DNA from: Silurus meridionalis | Taxonomy: Eukaryota; Chordata; Actinopteri; Siluriformes; Siluridae | Assembly (NCBI RefSeq): GCF_014805685.1 | Contig: NC_060886.1 | Span: forward strand, 14,138,608-14,202,607 | Reading direction: 5' to 3' | DNA: 64,000 bases | Shown: piece after piece, positions 35,351 through 44,839 of the stretch | Layout: every line of letters starts with the position of its first letter | Numbering within the stretch: position 1 is the first letter of the stretch | The notes under the pieces: model-generated | Told to the model about the DNA's origin: nothing | The model's input: the letters and a program-made list of their open reading frames with translations, nothing else | Databases searched by the model: none | Position numbers and translations under genes: made by a program

Positions 35351-36120
35351 ACTCTCTGATACTGACATTCAATATTCCAGTCGAGTTCTGTGTGGTCAAA
35401 TGCAGGGTGATTCTGGGATTTGGGGTGGCACATGGGTGACCAAAACCCAGTCAGGAGGGCCCATGGGAAAAGTCATGTGCCGCAACAAATGTGGGGTTAC
35501 ATTAAAATGGACAACGCATCTCTTTTTATAAATAAAAACCATTGAACATATAATAATTGTTCTGCATCTACCTGTCTTTGAATATTTTGCTGCTGTGCCA
35601 GACTTTTTTTGCCATTTTCCCCCCACAAAATTCTGTCTAAAAATACAAACCGCTAACTTAATCAATATTACACAAATAGTATATTTAATAGCTATATTTT
35701 CATCTGATTAAGGACAAAATCATTTAAATGTGAAGCTGCCATGCACAAATGTTTGTTTATTTAATACAAACAGATATTTACTATTCTACATTTTAAAATT
35801 CCAAGTGTCAGAACGCTAACATTATTAAAAGCCCACATTTTAGCATTTACCACGTTAATGCAGACTATTTGGAAAAGTGATTGCGCCTTTAATCTTTGAA
35901 ACAACAGGATGAAACGGTACATAACGATTTTTATATTTAACGGTGCATCACGGCTGAAAAATACCACTAAGCACTAGCTCCATGGAGCATTCAACCTACA
36001 TTATATATATATCCCGCACCGCAGATGTTAAACACGGATCAGTCTACACTGTTGAACCAAGCCATTCAGAGCCACAAGCCAGTGCACTCTTAATGCCAGT
36101 CCCAAGCTAGGTTAATATGG
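35350..36120. other. Intron sequence, no gene seen
   Basis: AT-rich sequence. A minus-strand open frame of 89 codons (35665-35396) is also open in the right duplicate (54294-54025), but the duplication is so recent that conservation is uninformative. No family recognised. Confidence 0.4.
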
Positions 36121-36124
36121 GGGG

Positions 36125-38240
36125 GGTTGCGTTAGGAAGGACATCCAGACAGTGGAGGTTAGAGTTGGTACTTTAAATGTTGGTACTATGACTTGTAAAG
36201 GGATATGATGGAGAGGAGAAAGGTAGACATGTTGTGTGTTCAAGAGACCAAGTGGAAAGGGAGTAAGGCCAGGAACATTGGAGGTGGGTTTAAACTGTTC
36301 TATCGTGGTGTGGATGGAAAGAGAAATAGTGTAGAGGTGATCCTGAAGGAAGAGTACAGTAAGAGTGTAGTGAAGATGAAGAGAGTTTCTGATAGGGTGA
36401 TTAATATAAGGCTGAAAGTGGAAGGGGTGATGATAAATGTCATCAGAGTCTATGCTCCACTAATGGGCTGTGAGATGGAGAAGAAAGAAAAATTCTGGAG
36501 TTAGTTAGATGAAGTGGTAGAGAGTGTAGCTAGCAAAGAATGACTGGTTATTGGGCAGACTTTAATGGGCATGTAGGTGAAGAGAGCAGAGGTGATGGGT
36601 AGTTATGGGCTTAAGGAGAGGAATGTGGAAGGGCAGATGGTGGTAGATTTTGTTAAAAGAATGGAAATGGCAGTGGTAAATAGTTATTTTAAGAAAAAGG
36701 AGGAGCATAGGGTGACGTATAAAAGTGGAGGAAGGTGCACACAGGTGGACTAGTGTTCTATGTAGAGATGCAACCTGAAGGAGATTGGAGACTGTCAGGT
36801 ATTTGCAGGGGACAGTGTAGTTAGACAGCATCAGATGGTGGCCTGTAGGATGGTTTTGAAGGTGAGTGAGAGTGAGAACTTTTGAATTTTTAGAATAAGG
36901 GAGATGTGCAGACCTGCAGTGACTAATGGGGAATAAAGTTGATCAATCACACCATGAAGTTATAGGAAAGAGTAGTGGAAGCTAGGCTGAGAGAAGAGGT
37001 GACCATCTGTGAGCAACTGTATAGTTTCATGCAGAGGAAGAGCACCACAGATGCAATATTTGCTTTGAGAATGTTTATGGAGAAGTATAGAGAAGGACAG
37101 CCTCACTCTGTTATCAAAAAACCTGGGATTACGTTAAGTAACCTATCATTGCATTGTGTGTTTGAGGATCTAGAGCAGGGGTTTCACAGGTGTCCAAAAC
37201 TCAAAGCACTCTTTAGGTCGCGGGCCGAACAGGATAAACATTTATTGAACACACTAAAACTAAATGTTTTTTTTAACATAAATATGAATAAAAACAGACA
37301 GGATCCAGATGTCTCACAGCTTCATCATGCAGCTCTTCAGAAACTCTCCCTCAGTAACTAACCGGCTGAGGTGACTCTGATTTCTTCTCTGCTTTCACAC
37401 CAGCTTCACTTTGTGATTTTGCTCAGGTGAAAACCATCTGCTGAAATGTTCGATTCTTCTTTAACTCTTCTACTTTCTGTATCTTCTGCTCTGCATTCAG
37501 ATTTTTTGGCTTCTCCTGATGTTTTGTCTCGTAGTTCAGTCTTAGATTCAATTCCTTAATTACAGCCACATTCGCTCCACTAATCCACGTGTTTACCGGC
37601 AGTGTCAGTAAACCTCTACTCAGAATCCCATCGGTTTTGAAAGGCTCTGTTTTCAGAACCAACTTTTCTTTTCGACATTGTAAGGAGCTTCACAATAATT
37701 TTACAATAGGGTTAAATACATAAACAGAAGCTTGATTGACGCTGGAATGTTCCCAGGTAGTCTAGCGTTCGGTAAGGCGCTATGCATTATGGGATCTGTA
37801 GTTTGTGTTATCAGCGCTTCAAATCGCCGGGACATTAATAACAATAATAATAGATCTAAATAAAATCATTTCGCCTTGAGTTTGACACATGTGATCTAGA
37901 AATAGTCTCCATTGACTATAATGTTTGTGGATAATATTGTGATTTGTGGTGAGAGTAGGGAGCAGGTTGAGAAGAGCCTGGAGGGGTGGAGGTATGTGCT
38001 GAAGAGAGGGGAATGAAAGTCAGTAGGAGTAAGACAGAGTTCATGTGTGTGAATGAGAGGGAGGGCAGTGGAGTGGTGCCGTTGCAGGGAGAAGAGGTGG
38101 AGAAGGTGGAGGAGTTCAGGTACCTGGAGTTCACAGTGCAATGCAATGGAAAGTGTGTGAGAGAAGTAAAGAAAAGAGTGCAGGCAGGGTGGAGTGGGTG
38201 GAGAAGAGTGGCAGGAGTGATTTGTGATAGTATGGTTTAG
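36125..38240 (+). mobile_element. RTE-clade LINE, left copy (endonuclease and RT remnants, interrupted)
   Basis: Endonuclease on plus: MLCVQETKWKGSKARNIGGG, LFYRGVDGKRNSVEVILKEE, VIRVYAPLMGCEMEKKEKFW. RT remnants: REEVTICEQLYSFMQRKSTT near 37000 and, after an insert, RGMKVSRSKTEFMCVNEREG near 38000. The insert (about 37155-37890) is an unrelated repeat with TAGCGTTCGGTAAGGCGC-like sequence, also found inside the right copy and at 59540-59740. In-frame stops make this copy dead. Confidence 0.85.
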
Positions 38241-38633
38241 AGACAGTGGCATTGAGTATATTTTTTGTGGGGTCGGTGCCACCCCTTTAGACACGCCCCT
38301 GGTCAAATGATAATTCAATCAATATCGATAACTAGGAGTTTGTTGATAAAACTTGCTGATGTGATTGTACATTTTAAACAGTAATGTAGTGATGTACATA
38401 TGCTATGACTGAGGCAGATTTTAAAGCAGATAAGGTAATGATCTGAAATAACTTCAGATTGTGGAATTAATAAAATGTATTCTTACTGAATTTAGAATAA
38501 AAACAGTTGCTTAAGGGGTCTTTCTGGTTATCAAAATAAATATGAAAATCACTGACAATAAATGCTTAAAAAATGTTTTTTTTTGCTTTGAATGTGTGAT
38601 AAATATATATTTTTTTTGTTTTCTATGTTTCAG

Positions 38634-41600
38634 AATAACGGGCAAGAAATATCACAAATACATTTGACTGAACTTCCTGCAGAAATTAAGGACTGGGATA
38701 AAGATGATGTAAGACAATGGATTCTTGGATTAAAAGTTGTGGAAAATAAAAATGCAGAGATTCTCTATGAGCAGGACATTAATGGACCAAGCCTTCTATT
38801 GATGGACAGATCTACTCTTACCCAGATAGGCATTACGCTGGGACCGGCAATTCTGATTATTGATGAGAGAGATAAATTGAAGGCTCACCAGTCAAACCGC
38901 TCAGGAAGCCAGTTTGGTAATTCATGTAAACCCTATCCTTTTAATCAGTTCCATGCTGCCTACAGATACATGGAAAACAATGTACTTGATGTAATAGAAA
39001 CAGGGAATCTAAACTTCATAGAACCATGTCATGAGTACAAAGCATTTATTAATTTCCAAAACGTGACACCAGAGGAAAAGATGAAAAAGTTCACAGATGA
39101 GGTTATTCGATTTGCTGCCGCTTGCATGAACAGTCGTACTAATGGTACAATTCATTTTGGAGTTGGTGATTTACCAGAATATAGTCATGGACAAATTTTG
39201 GGTTCTAGTGTTGAAGACAAAGAAGCATTTAGTAATAAACTAGCATACGCGATTAAGGGGCAGTTTGAACATAAACACACTGATACGGCAAAAAAATGCA
39301 TTAAACCACCAAGGTTTGTTGAGGTTCTTGGGACAAACATGATATTTTCAGGAAAATATGTAATCGAAGTAGATGTTGAACCATCCTTCTTAGTTTGTAA
39401 AGACAGCTTCTTTCACATCTACAATGTAGACTCAAAAAAAGCGAAAACACCTAAAACTACAACTGATAAGAAGGATAGTGGTAAAATGTTTTACATTCGA
39501 GACAACAGCAGTAGCAGAAATCTTCAATCTTCATCTACAAAATTTCCAAAGGAATACAACGAGTATGTTGCTAATATGGCACATCTTTCAAAGTTGAGGC
39601 ATGATGCTGAAGAAAAGCACCTCAGTAATGTTAAATTGAGTGTGCAGGGTTCTAAGCTCTGTGAGATGCTCACAGGAGGTTCACAATCTTTGGATAAATC
39701 TCACTTTGAGCGATATGTACTAGTTGTTAATAAAGCCCATTCTGTTCAACTAGAATACCTAGGATTTCTTCTGGACATGAACCTAACAGGTGTTTTGGAC
39801 TTTGATCCAGAATCTGCTGAATCTGGCTTGCATAAACGATTTGATGAGAGAACCACAAATGTTCATTTGCCTATGCAGTATAAAATCACAGAGCCAGTTC
39901 AGGATATTGCAAGTAAGCTGAAGCTGACCAGAGCCACAAGTTGGGTGTTCTGTAATGGAGGAGTAAAAGATGAACCATATTCTGGTGTGGAAACCTGGCT
40001 AACAGAGAAAGGTTCTGGCATTCGTGATGTTGTGTCATTCCTTTGCCGAAGGGATGTGTTGCCTCACAAAAAATTTCTCATCATATTTATTTTATTGAGT
40101 GAGGTCACTGACATGCGTGATCCTCTCCTTGAGACCTTCAGTATGTTTTTGCAGGAGCTGCAAGGTACAGAGCAAATCCTTTGCATTTGTGAAAATAAAA
40201 GAGTATACGCTAACTGGAAAGATCTTATCGATAAACGATATGGAAAAGACATCTCTAGAAGAAGCATTTATGAGCTCAGTTTTGCTGAGATTAATGGTAC
40301 TGTCCTCAGTCTGTGGTCAGAAAATCGCAAATCAAGCAGATTTTTGCCTGCTGCTGGTGGTAAGGTTTTATTACCAAAGAAAGTGGAGGGCGACATGGAT
40401 GCATTAGACATTTTATGTGTAAACCAATGTGAAGGAGGCAATGAAGACAAACTTGAACTTGAAGAAGCTTTTTACAAGGGAGGAAAGGTATGCTGGTGGA
40501 ACTTATACTTTTCAGAGCTGCCAGGATCAATGCCGTTTATCAAACGAGATAAGTTTGACTACATCATTAATACCATCATTCCTGATGTGGGCTCCCTCAG
40601 ACAAGCTTGTGTTCGCTTCAATGTATTGCATCTTCCTGGTTGTGGAGGAACAACTTTGGCCATGCATGTTTTGTGGACATTAAAAGAGAAATTCCGTTGT
40701 GCAATACTAAAAAACAAAGAAGTTGGTGATGAAGATATAGCACAACAGGTAGTTAACTTGTTGACATTTGAGACAATGGAGCAGCAAGCACGACTTTCAG
40801 TGCTGCTCCTGATAGATGACTTTGAAGACTTTCAAGCTGTGAATGATCTCCAGCTGCACATTCAAAAGGAATGTCAGAAGAGAAAAGTTTTTGACAAGTC
40901 TCCACAGGTCATCATTCTCAACTGTATGAGGGCTGACTCACAGCAGCAGACTGAATCAACAGATGACACAGTATTCATTGGTAACAAGCTCTCTGAGAAG
41001 GAACAAATGTTATTTGAAAAAAAGCTAGAGGAAATTGAAAGGATTTACACAAATACTGAAACATTCTATGGTTTCATGATCCTGAAGAAAGACTTTTCTC
41101 CAGAGTACATACAGGGTGTTGTAAAAAATACACTGAGGGCTTTGACTTTACAAAGAGATGCTCAACTCATTGCAATACTTGTACTCATGAATTGTTACTG
41201 TAAGAGTGCAAATATATCAGTCTCTATATGTGAAGAATTTCTTGGTCTGTCAACAAGGCCAGACTCAACTTCATGTAGGGTTGAAGATGGGTTTGGGAAG
41301 TTTTCCACACTTGTAACACAATGCACATCAACATTTGCTGTGGAATTTCAGGCTATTAGAGTAATTCACTCAAGCATGGCAGAACAATGTTTAAAGGAAA
41401 TTACAACTACTTTTGAAACATCCCAAGCAAAGATCACTGACATCCTACTGACAACAGATGTGTTTTACAGTTGCATTCAGGGAAAGGAAAAACTCATGCA
41501 GGACATTCGCAATATTTTGGTGAAAAGACATTACCCTGCTGACAGTGTCCAAGCAGATTTTAAATTTTCACCACTTATTCAAGCCATTGCAAAGGAGACT

Positions 41601-43145
41601 CCAGGTTGCGAGCAAAATATTTTGCTTAATGCAGCCAAACGCTTTGAAAAAGATGCAGTAATATTCCAGCTCCTTTCCAGGTACCACTATCTGAGGAAAG
41701 AAGACTTTGAAGAGGCAAAGGCTTGGGCAAAGAAGGCAAGAGATCTTCAAAGGGATAATTCCTACATTTGCGATACCTCTGCACAAGTAATTAAGCATGA
41801 ACTGAAAAAGGCTATCAGTAATGACAATGAAGATGCAATTAAACCAGACAGATTAAATGAATATCTCAAAATGGCTGCGGATGCAACATCGGCTTTCAGA
41901 GAAACCCAAGAAATTGCTAGAAAAGAAGTTCTACTTCGATATAAAACAAAAAAAGACTTTAGCCCCTATAATACTGCTGGTCGCCTTGGGGAGCTTCAAG
42001 TCGCTGTTATAGTGATAAAGATACTGGAAAGGATTCCATTGTTTTCATCCAATCATCATGATCTCAGACAGGTTCTCTCAGGTAAATTAAAAATACAAGA
42101 AATGGCAATCAATGATGCAAATAAGCGAAAGAATGCATCCTATTACCATTTTCTGCAGGATTTTTCCGACCTTCTGTATAACCTCAGAGACAACATGAAG
42201 AAGCACTTAGATTTTCTGGACAATTTTTTTGTCAACTTGAGCTCATTCTTCTTCCAAACAGATAACAGAGATTTCTGGATACAAGAAACCTTCAAGTGCT
42301 TTCAGAAGTATGTTAGCCTCTTTTGCAATTTAGATTCAAAGGAATTGACTAAAAACAGGGCATTGACCTACATGGACAAGATTGAAAAAACACGACAATG
42401 GCTAGAAAAGAACAATGCTGATTCCTACATTGGACTGCTTAAATTTCTTGCCACAGAAGGAAATGAATCACCAAGAAGCAAAGCCCAAACCATTGAACAT
42501 ATTGTCACTCAGTATACTAAACTACAAAATGGAGGGGAATTAAAAGATGCCATTAACTTCATCTATGCAAATATTGTTCTAAGTAAAATTAAACCGGAAT
42601 CTCAGTTTCTCTGGCCCCATGAGAAACTCCTTAAACTTCTCTGCAAAATACTTGAACACCCTGTCCCACTCAGTAACAGCTTAGCATTGCATTTTGTTGC
42701 AGTGATGATGCTATGGCCAGAGTCCAATGTAAAAAACAGTTTGCCAAGTTATGTGTCACAAATGAAAAGTTCTTTTTCAAATGAAATGATACCAGTATGC
42801 AATGGAAAGAGAGCAGCTGTTCATTTCTACCTGGGGAAAAGTGCAGGTTATTGTCGAATGATCACTCAGTATGATATTGATACATGTGTGAGCTCACAGC
42901 AGCTTGGAAAATTGCAAAATGAAAAGATATGGGAGAACAAGAAAATCCAAAATATGCTCCACAGAGTCACTGGAAGGATTTCTAATTATTGCATTATGGC
43001 AAACACATCAAATCCACATATGCAGGTTGCAGTCTCACCATTGTTCAAATGTCAGTTGTGTGGAAATCTGGGTGACAACGTTTCATTTTTTGTTGGATTT
43101 TCCATGGATGGCCCAGTTGCAGTTGGCATTAAGCCTGAGTCATAG
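38634..43145 (+). CDS. samd9l: SAMD9/SAMD9L-like antiviral effector (giant coding exon)
   Basis: Open from the acceptor CTATGTTTCAG at 38633 to TAG at 43145. With the exon ending at 32554 it gives about 1512 residues; human SAMD9 and SAMD9L are about 1585. Domains in that numbering: SAM about 23-95 (DWDKDDVRQWILGL, QIGITLGPAI); AlbA/Schlafen-like about 110-270 (NGTIHFGVGDL); a middle region about 370-560, SIR2-like by position; a STAND-type P-loop ATPase with Walker A LPGCGGTTLAMHVLW near 676 and Walker B LLLIDDFED near 733; a helical TPR-like stretch about 1000-1400; and a C-terminal OB-like segment. Walker A has Gly-Thr where most P-loops have Lys-Thr. As I recall, GGTTLA occurs in mammalian SAMD9 too. 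The mammalian proteins are cytosolic and shut down translation on viral infection, and the Alba-like region binds nucleic acid and cleaves tRNA. Alternative starts: ATG at 38625 or 38592, both in the intron under my model. Family certain; orthology to SAMD9 or SAMD9L is not resolvable. Confidence 0.93.
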   Translation, partial: NNGQEISQIHLTELPAEIKDWDKDDVRQWILGLKVVENKNAEILYEQDINGPSLLLMDRSTLTQIGITLGPAILIIDERDKLKAHQSNRSGSQFGNSCKPYPFNQFHAAYRYMENNVLDVIETGNLNFIEPCHEYKAFINFQNVTPEEKMKKFTDEVIRFAAACMNSRTNGTIHFGVGDLPEYSHGQILGSSVEDKEAFSNKLAYAIKGQFEHKHTDTAKKCIKPPRFVEVLGTNMIFSGKYVIEVDVEPSFLVCKDSFFHIYNVDSKKAKTPKTTTDKKDSGKMFYIRDNSSSRNLQSSSTKFPKEYNEYVANMAHLSKLRHDAEEKHLSNVKLSVQGSKLCEMLTGGSQSLDKSHFERYVLVVNKAHSVQLEYLGFLLDMNLTGVLDFDPESAESGLHKRFDERTTNVHLPMQYKITEPVQDIASKLKLTRATSWVFCNGGVKDEPYSGVETWLTEKGSGIRDVVSFLCRRDVLPHKKFLIIFILLSEVTDMRDPLLETFSMFLQELQGTEQILCICENKRVYANWKDLIDKRYGKDISRRSIYELSFAEINGTVLSLWSENRKSSRFLPAAGGKVLLPKKVEGDMDALDILCVNQCEGGNEDKLELEEAFYKGGKVCWWNLYFSELPGSMPFIKRDKFDYIINTIIPDVGSLRQACVRFNVLHLPGCGGTTLAMHVLWTLKEKFRCAILKNKEVGDEDIAQQVVNLLTFETMEQQARLSVLLLIDDFEDFQAVNDLQLHIQKECQKRKVFDKSPQVIILNCMRADSQQQTESTDDTVFIGNKLSEKEQMLFEKKLEEIERIYTNTETFYGFMILKKDFSPEYIQGVVKNTLRALTLQRDAQLIAILVLMNCYCKSANISVSICEEFLGLSTRPDSTSCRVEDGFGKFSTLVTQCTSTFAVEFQAIRVIHSSMAEQCLKEITTTFETSQAKITDILLTTDVFYSCIQGKEKLMQDIRNILVKRHYPADSVQADFKFSPLIQAIAKETPGCEQNILLNAAKRFEKDAVIFQLLSRYHYLRKEDFEEAKAWAKKARDLQRDNSYICDTSAQVIKHELKKAISNDNEDAIKPDRLNEYLKMAADATSAFRETQEIARKEVLLRYKTKKDFSPYNTAGRLGELQVAVIVIKILERIPLFSSNHHDLRQVLSGKLKIQEMAINDANKRKNASYYHFLQDFSDLLYNLRDNMKKHLDFLDNFFVNLSSFFFQTDNRDFWIQETFKCFQKYVSLFCNLDSKELTKNRALTYMDKIEKTRQWLEKNNADSYIGLLKFLATEGNESPRSKAQTIEHIVTQYTKLQNGGELKDAINFIYANIVLSKIKPESQFLWPHEKLLKLLCKILEHPVPLSNSLALHFVAVMMLWPESNVKNSLPSYVSQMKSSFSNEMIPVCNGKRAAVHFYLGKSAGYCRMITQYDIDTCVSSQQLGKLQNEKIWENKKIQNMLHRVTGRISNYCIMANTSNPHMQVAVSPLFKCQLCGNLGDNVSFFVGFSMDGPVAVGIKPES

Positions 43146-43665
43146 GCTCTACACTCAGACTGTGTAATTCATGTCACTGAGAAAACAGGTTATAAAACAC
43201 CAGTGTCTCATTTCAGATGAACCCAAAGTCATCAAATCATAACATCATCATTATAAGGTTAAGTTTTACAGGCATATATAATATATTGTATCTAGATAGG
43301 TTAAAGAGGGTGTATCTGGCTAAATACAGGACAGATTAGGGCAGTTAAGCCAGTGAAGCCAGTTTATTCAGACTATTTTTGCATTTGATGTTAATATGTT
43401 ATTAAAATGTGATTAAGATGTGATTAATGTCTAGACCTATAACTGAAACATGTCATACAATAAATTTAGCTTTAGGATTATTTTGTTATCCTGTACTGTT
43501 ATGTCTTACATTTTTATTTTTTTTTACACCTTTCATATGGATGTATTTTGTATTTTGATCATTTGTTAAATGGGATAGTATGGTCTTCATATCTCCTCTC
43601 ATATATACATTGTGTTATATCTGTTGTGTTAAGGATTTAATAAAACCAAAAATGTATGTTATTTA
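43146..43665 (+). other. 3' UTR of the SAMD9-like gene
   Basis: Non-coding sequence with candidate AATAAA signals at about 43460 and 43637 (GATTTAATAAAACC). Homology with the flank copies F1 and F4 resumes at about 43665. Confidence 0.6.
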
Positions 43666-44018
43666 TTGCTCTGAGATTCTCAAGTGTTTTATCATTCCAT
43701 CTTTCATATGTTCTTTTAAAAACATGCATAGCTCAATGCAATTTCCAACTACATAACTGTTCACCGGGAATTGTGTTTGTATCGGCGTTTTAAATTTTTT
43801 ATAGTTCGTTTTTTCTCACTTTTCTCGCTTTAAAATATCAAAATATCGTTTTGATTTCCTGCATCCTTCACTTTCCGTTGGCTCCGTCTCGACTATTTTT
43901 GCTGTCGGAAGAGCGCTTTTTCCCTGTCTGAGGGTTTGAAAGCAGTGAGTGAAGGACATTCACCAGAACTACGTACACACACTACAGTAATCACATTAAG
44001 GTACGTAATTTCTCTACT

Positions 44019-44642
44019 ATGGCGAACATCCAGTTCACTCAGTGTGTGAAGTGTGACATGTTTAGTCAGTCTTTCTCCGTTGTTAGCGATAATTTTATCT
44101 GTGAGAAGTGTAAGCTAGTTTGCTCTTTGACGGAGAAGATCTTAGCATTAGAGGAGCGCATCCAGAGTCTAGAGAGAAGTAGTGAGTGTGAGAGCAGTCC
44201 AAGTTCAGCACAGGTTATGTGTATACCGGGAGCCAGGGCGCCGGACATAGCAGGTCAGCTTAGATTCTTAGGAAAGCACAGGTTCTCTAAGATAGTTTTT
44301 CACACAGGAGCTAATGATATACGCCTTCGACAGTCAGAGGTTACTAAGAGTAATATTATAGAGGTGTGTAAATTAGCGAAGGCAATGTCCGATGCTGTAA
44401 TATGCTCTGGCCCCATCCCAATGCGACGTGGCGATGTAGCCTACAGCAGGTTATGGTCGCTGAACTGCTGGATGTCCGAGTGGTGCTCCAAAAACAATGT
44501 GGGCTTCATTAATAATTGGAGCATTTTTGAGGGCAAGGCTGGCCTGTTAGGGCGGGACGGTGTCCATCCCACCCGGGAAGGTGCTGCTCTCATTTCTTGT
44601 AGTATAGGTCATAGTCTCAGAACAGCACTAGTTAACAAGTGA
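44019..44642 (+). CDS. LINE ORF1: zinc-ribbon, coiled-coil and SGNH-esterase-like protein
   Basis: Open for 207 codons from ATG 44019 (ACTATGGCG context). N-terminal Cys pairs CVKCDMF and CEKCKLVC suggest a zinc ribbon or PHD-like fold. KILALEERIQSLERSSECES is a short coiled coil. The rest resembles SGNH hydrolases: VFHTGANDIRL supplies the Gly-x-Asn-Asp block and GRDGVHPTREG the Asp-x-x-His block. The N-terminal Gly-Asp-Ser block is not visible, so the nucleophile may be lost. Esterase-type ORF1 proteins are known in CR1/L2-clade LINEs. Confidence 0.8.
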   Translation: MANIQFTQCVKCDMFSQSFSVVSDNFICEKCKLVCSLTEKILALEERIQSLERSSECESSPSSAQVMCIPGARAPDIAGQLRFLGKHRFSKIVFHTGANDIRLRQSEVTKSNIIEVCKLAKAMSDAVICSGPIPMRRGDVAYSRLWSLNCWMSEWCSKNNVGFINNWSIFEGKAGLLGRDGVHPTREGAALISCSIGHSLRTALVNK

Positions 44643-44839
44643 CTGTCTAGAGCCAAGGCCAGGGAGCAGACAGACAGGCTAAACCGACCGTCTGCTAGCT
44701 GCACAGAGTCGTCACTCAGGATCCACCATATTGAGACTGTGTCTGTCCCCCGAGCAAAACCAAAATATAGGAATTATCAGAAAGTCTGTTTAAGTAACCT
44801 GATTAACATTAAATTAAATAGGACTGAACGCACAGCCAG

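Larger units (their letters stand above)
31118..38330. repeat. Left copy of a recent direct duplication (partner about 49930-57400)
   Basis: From TGTAGACATCTTCCTCCTCTCC to CAATATCGATAACTA both copies run in parallel at an offset of about 18.6 kb with only a few differences per hundred bases by eye. The segment contains the SAMD9-like promoter, its 5' exons and most of the long intron with its transposons. Indels: about 205 bases at 31470-31670 are absent from the right copy; about 260 bases near 36000-36130 and several hundred RTE bases near 38230 also differ. Confidence 0.93.

Noticed and set aside
35396..35665. Minus-strand 89-codon frame open in both duplicates
   Set aside because: The duplicates are too similar for conservation to mean selection; no recognisable domain.
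40099..40407. Plus and minus frames inside the SAMD9-like coding exon
   Set aside because: Shadows of the real frame in other phases.
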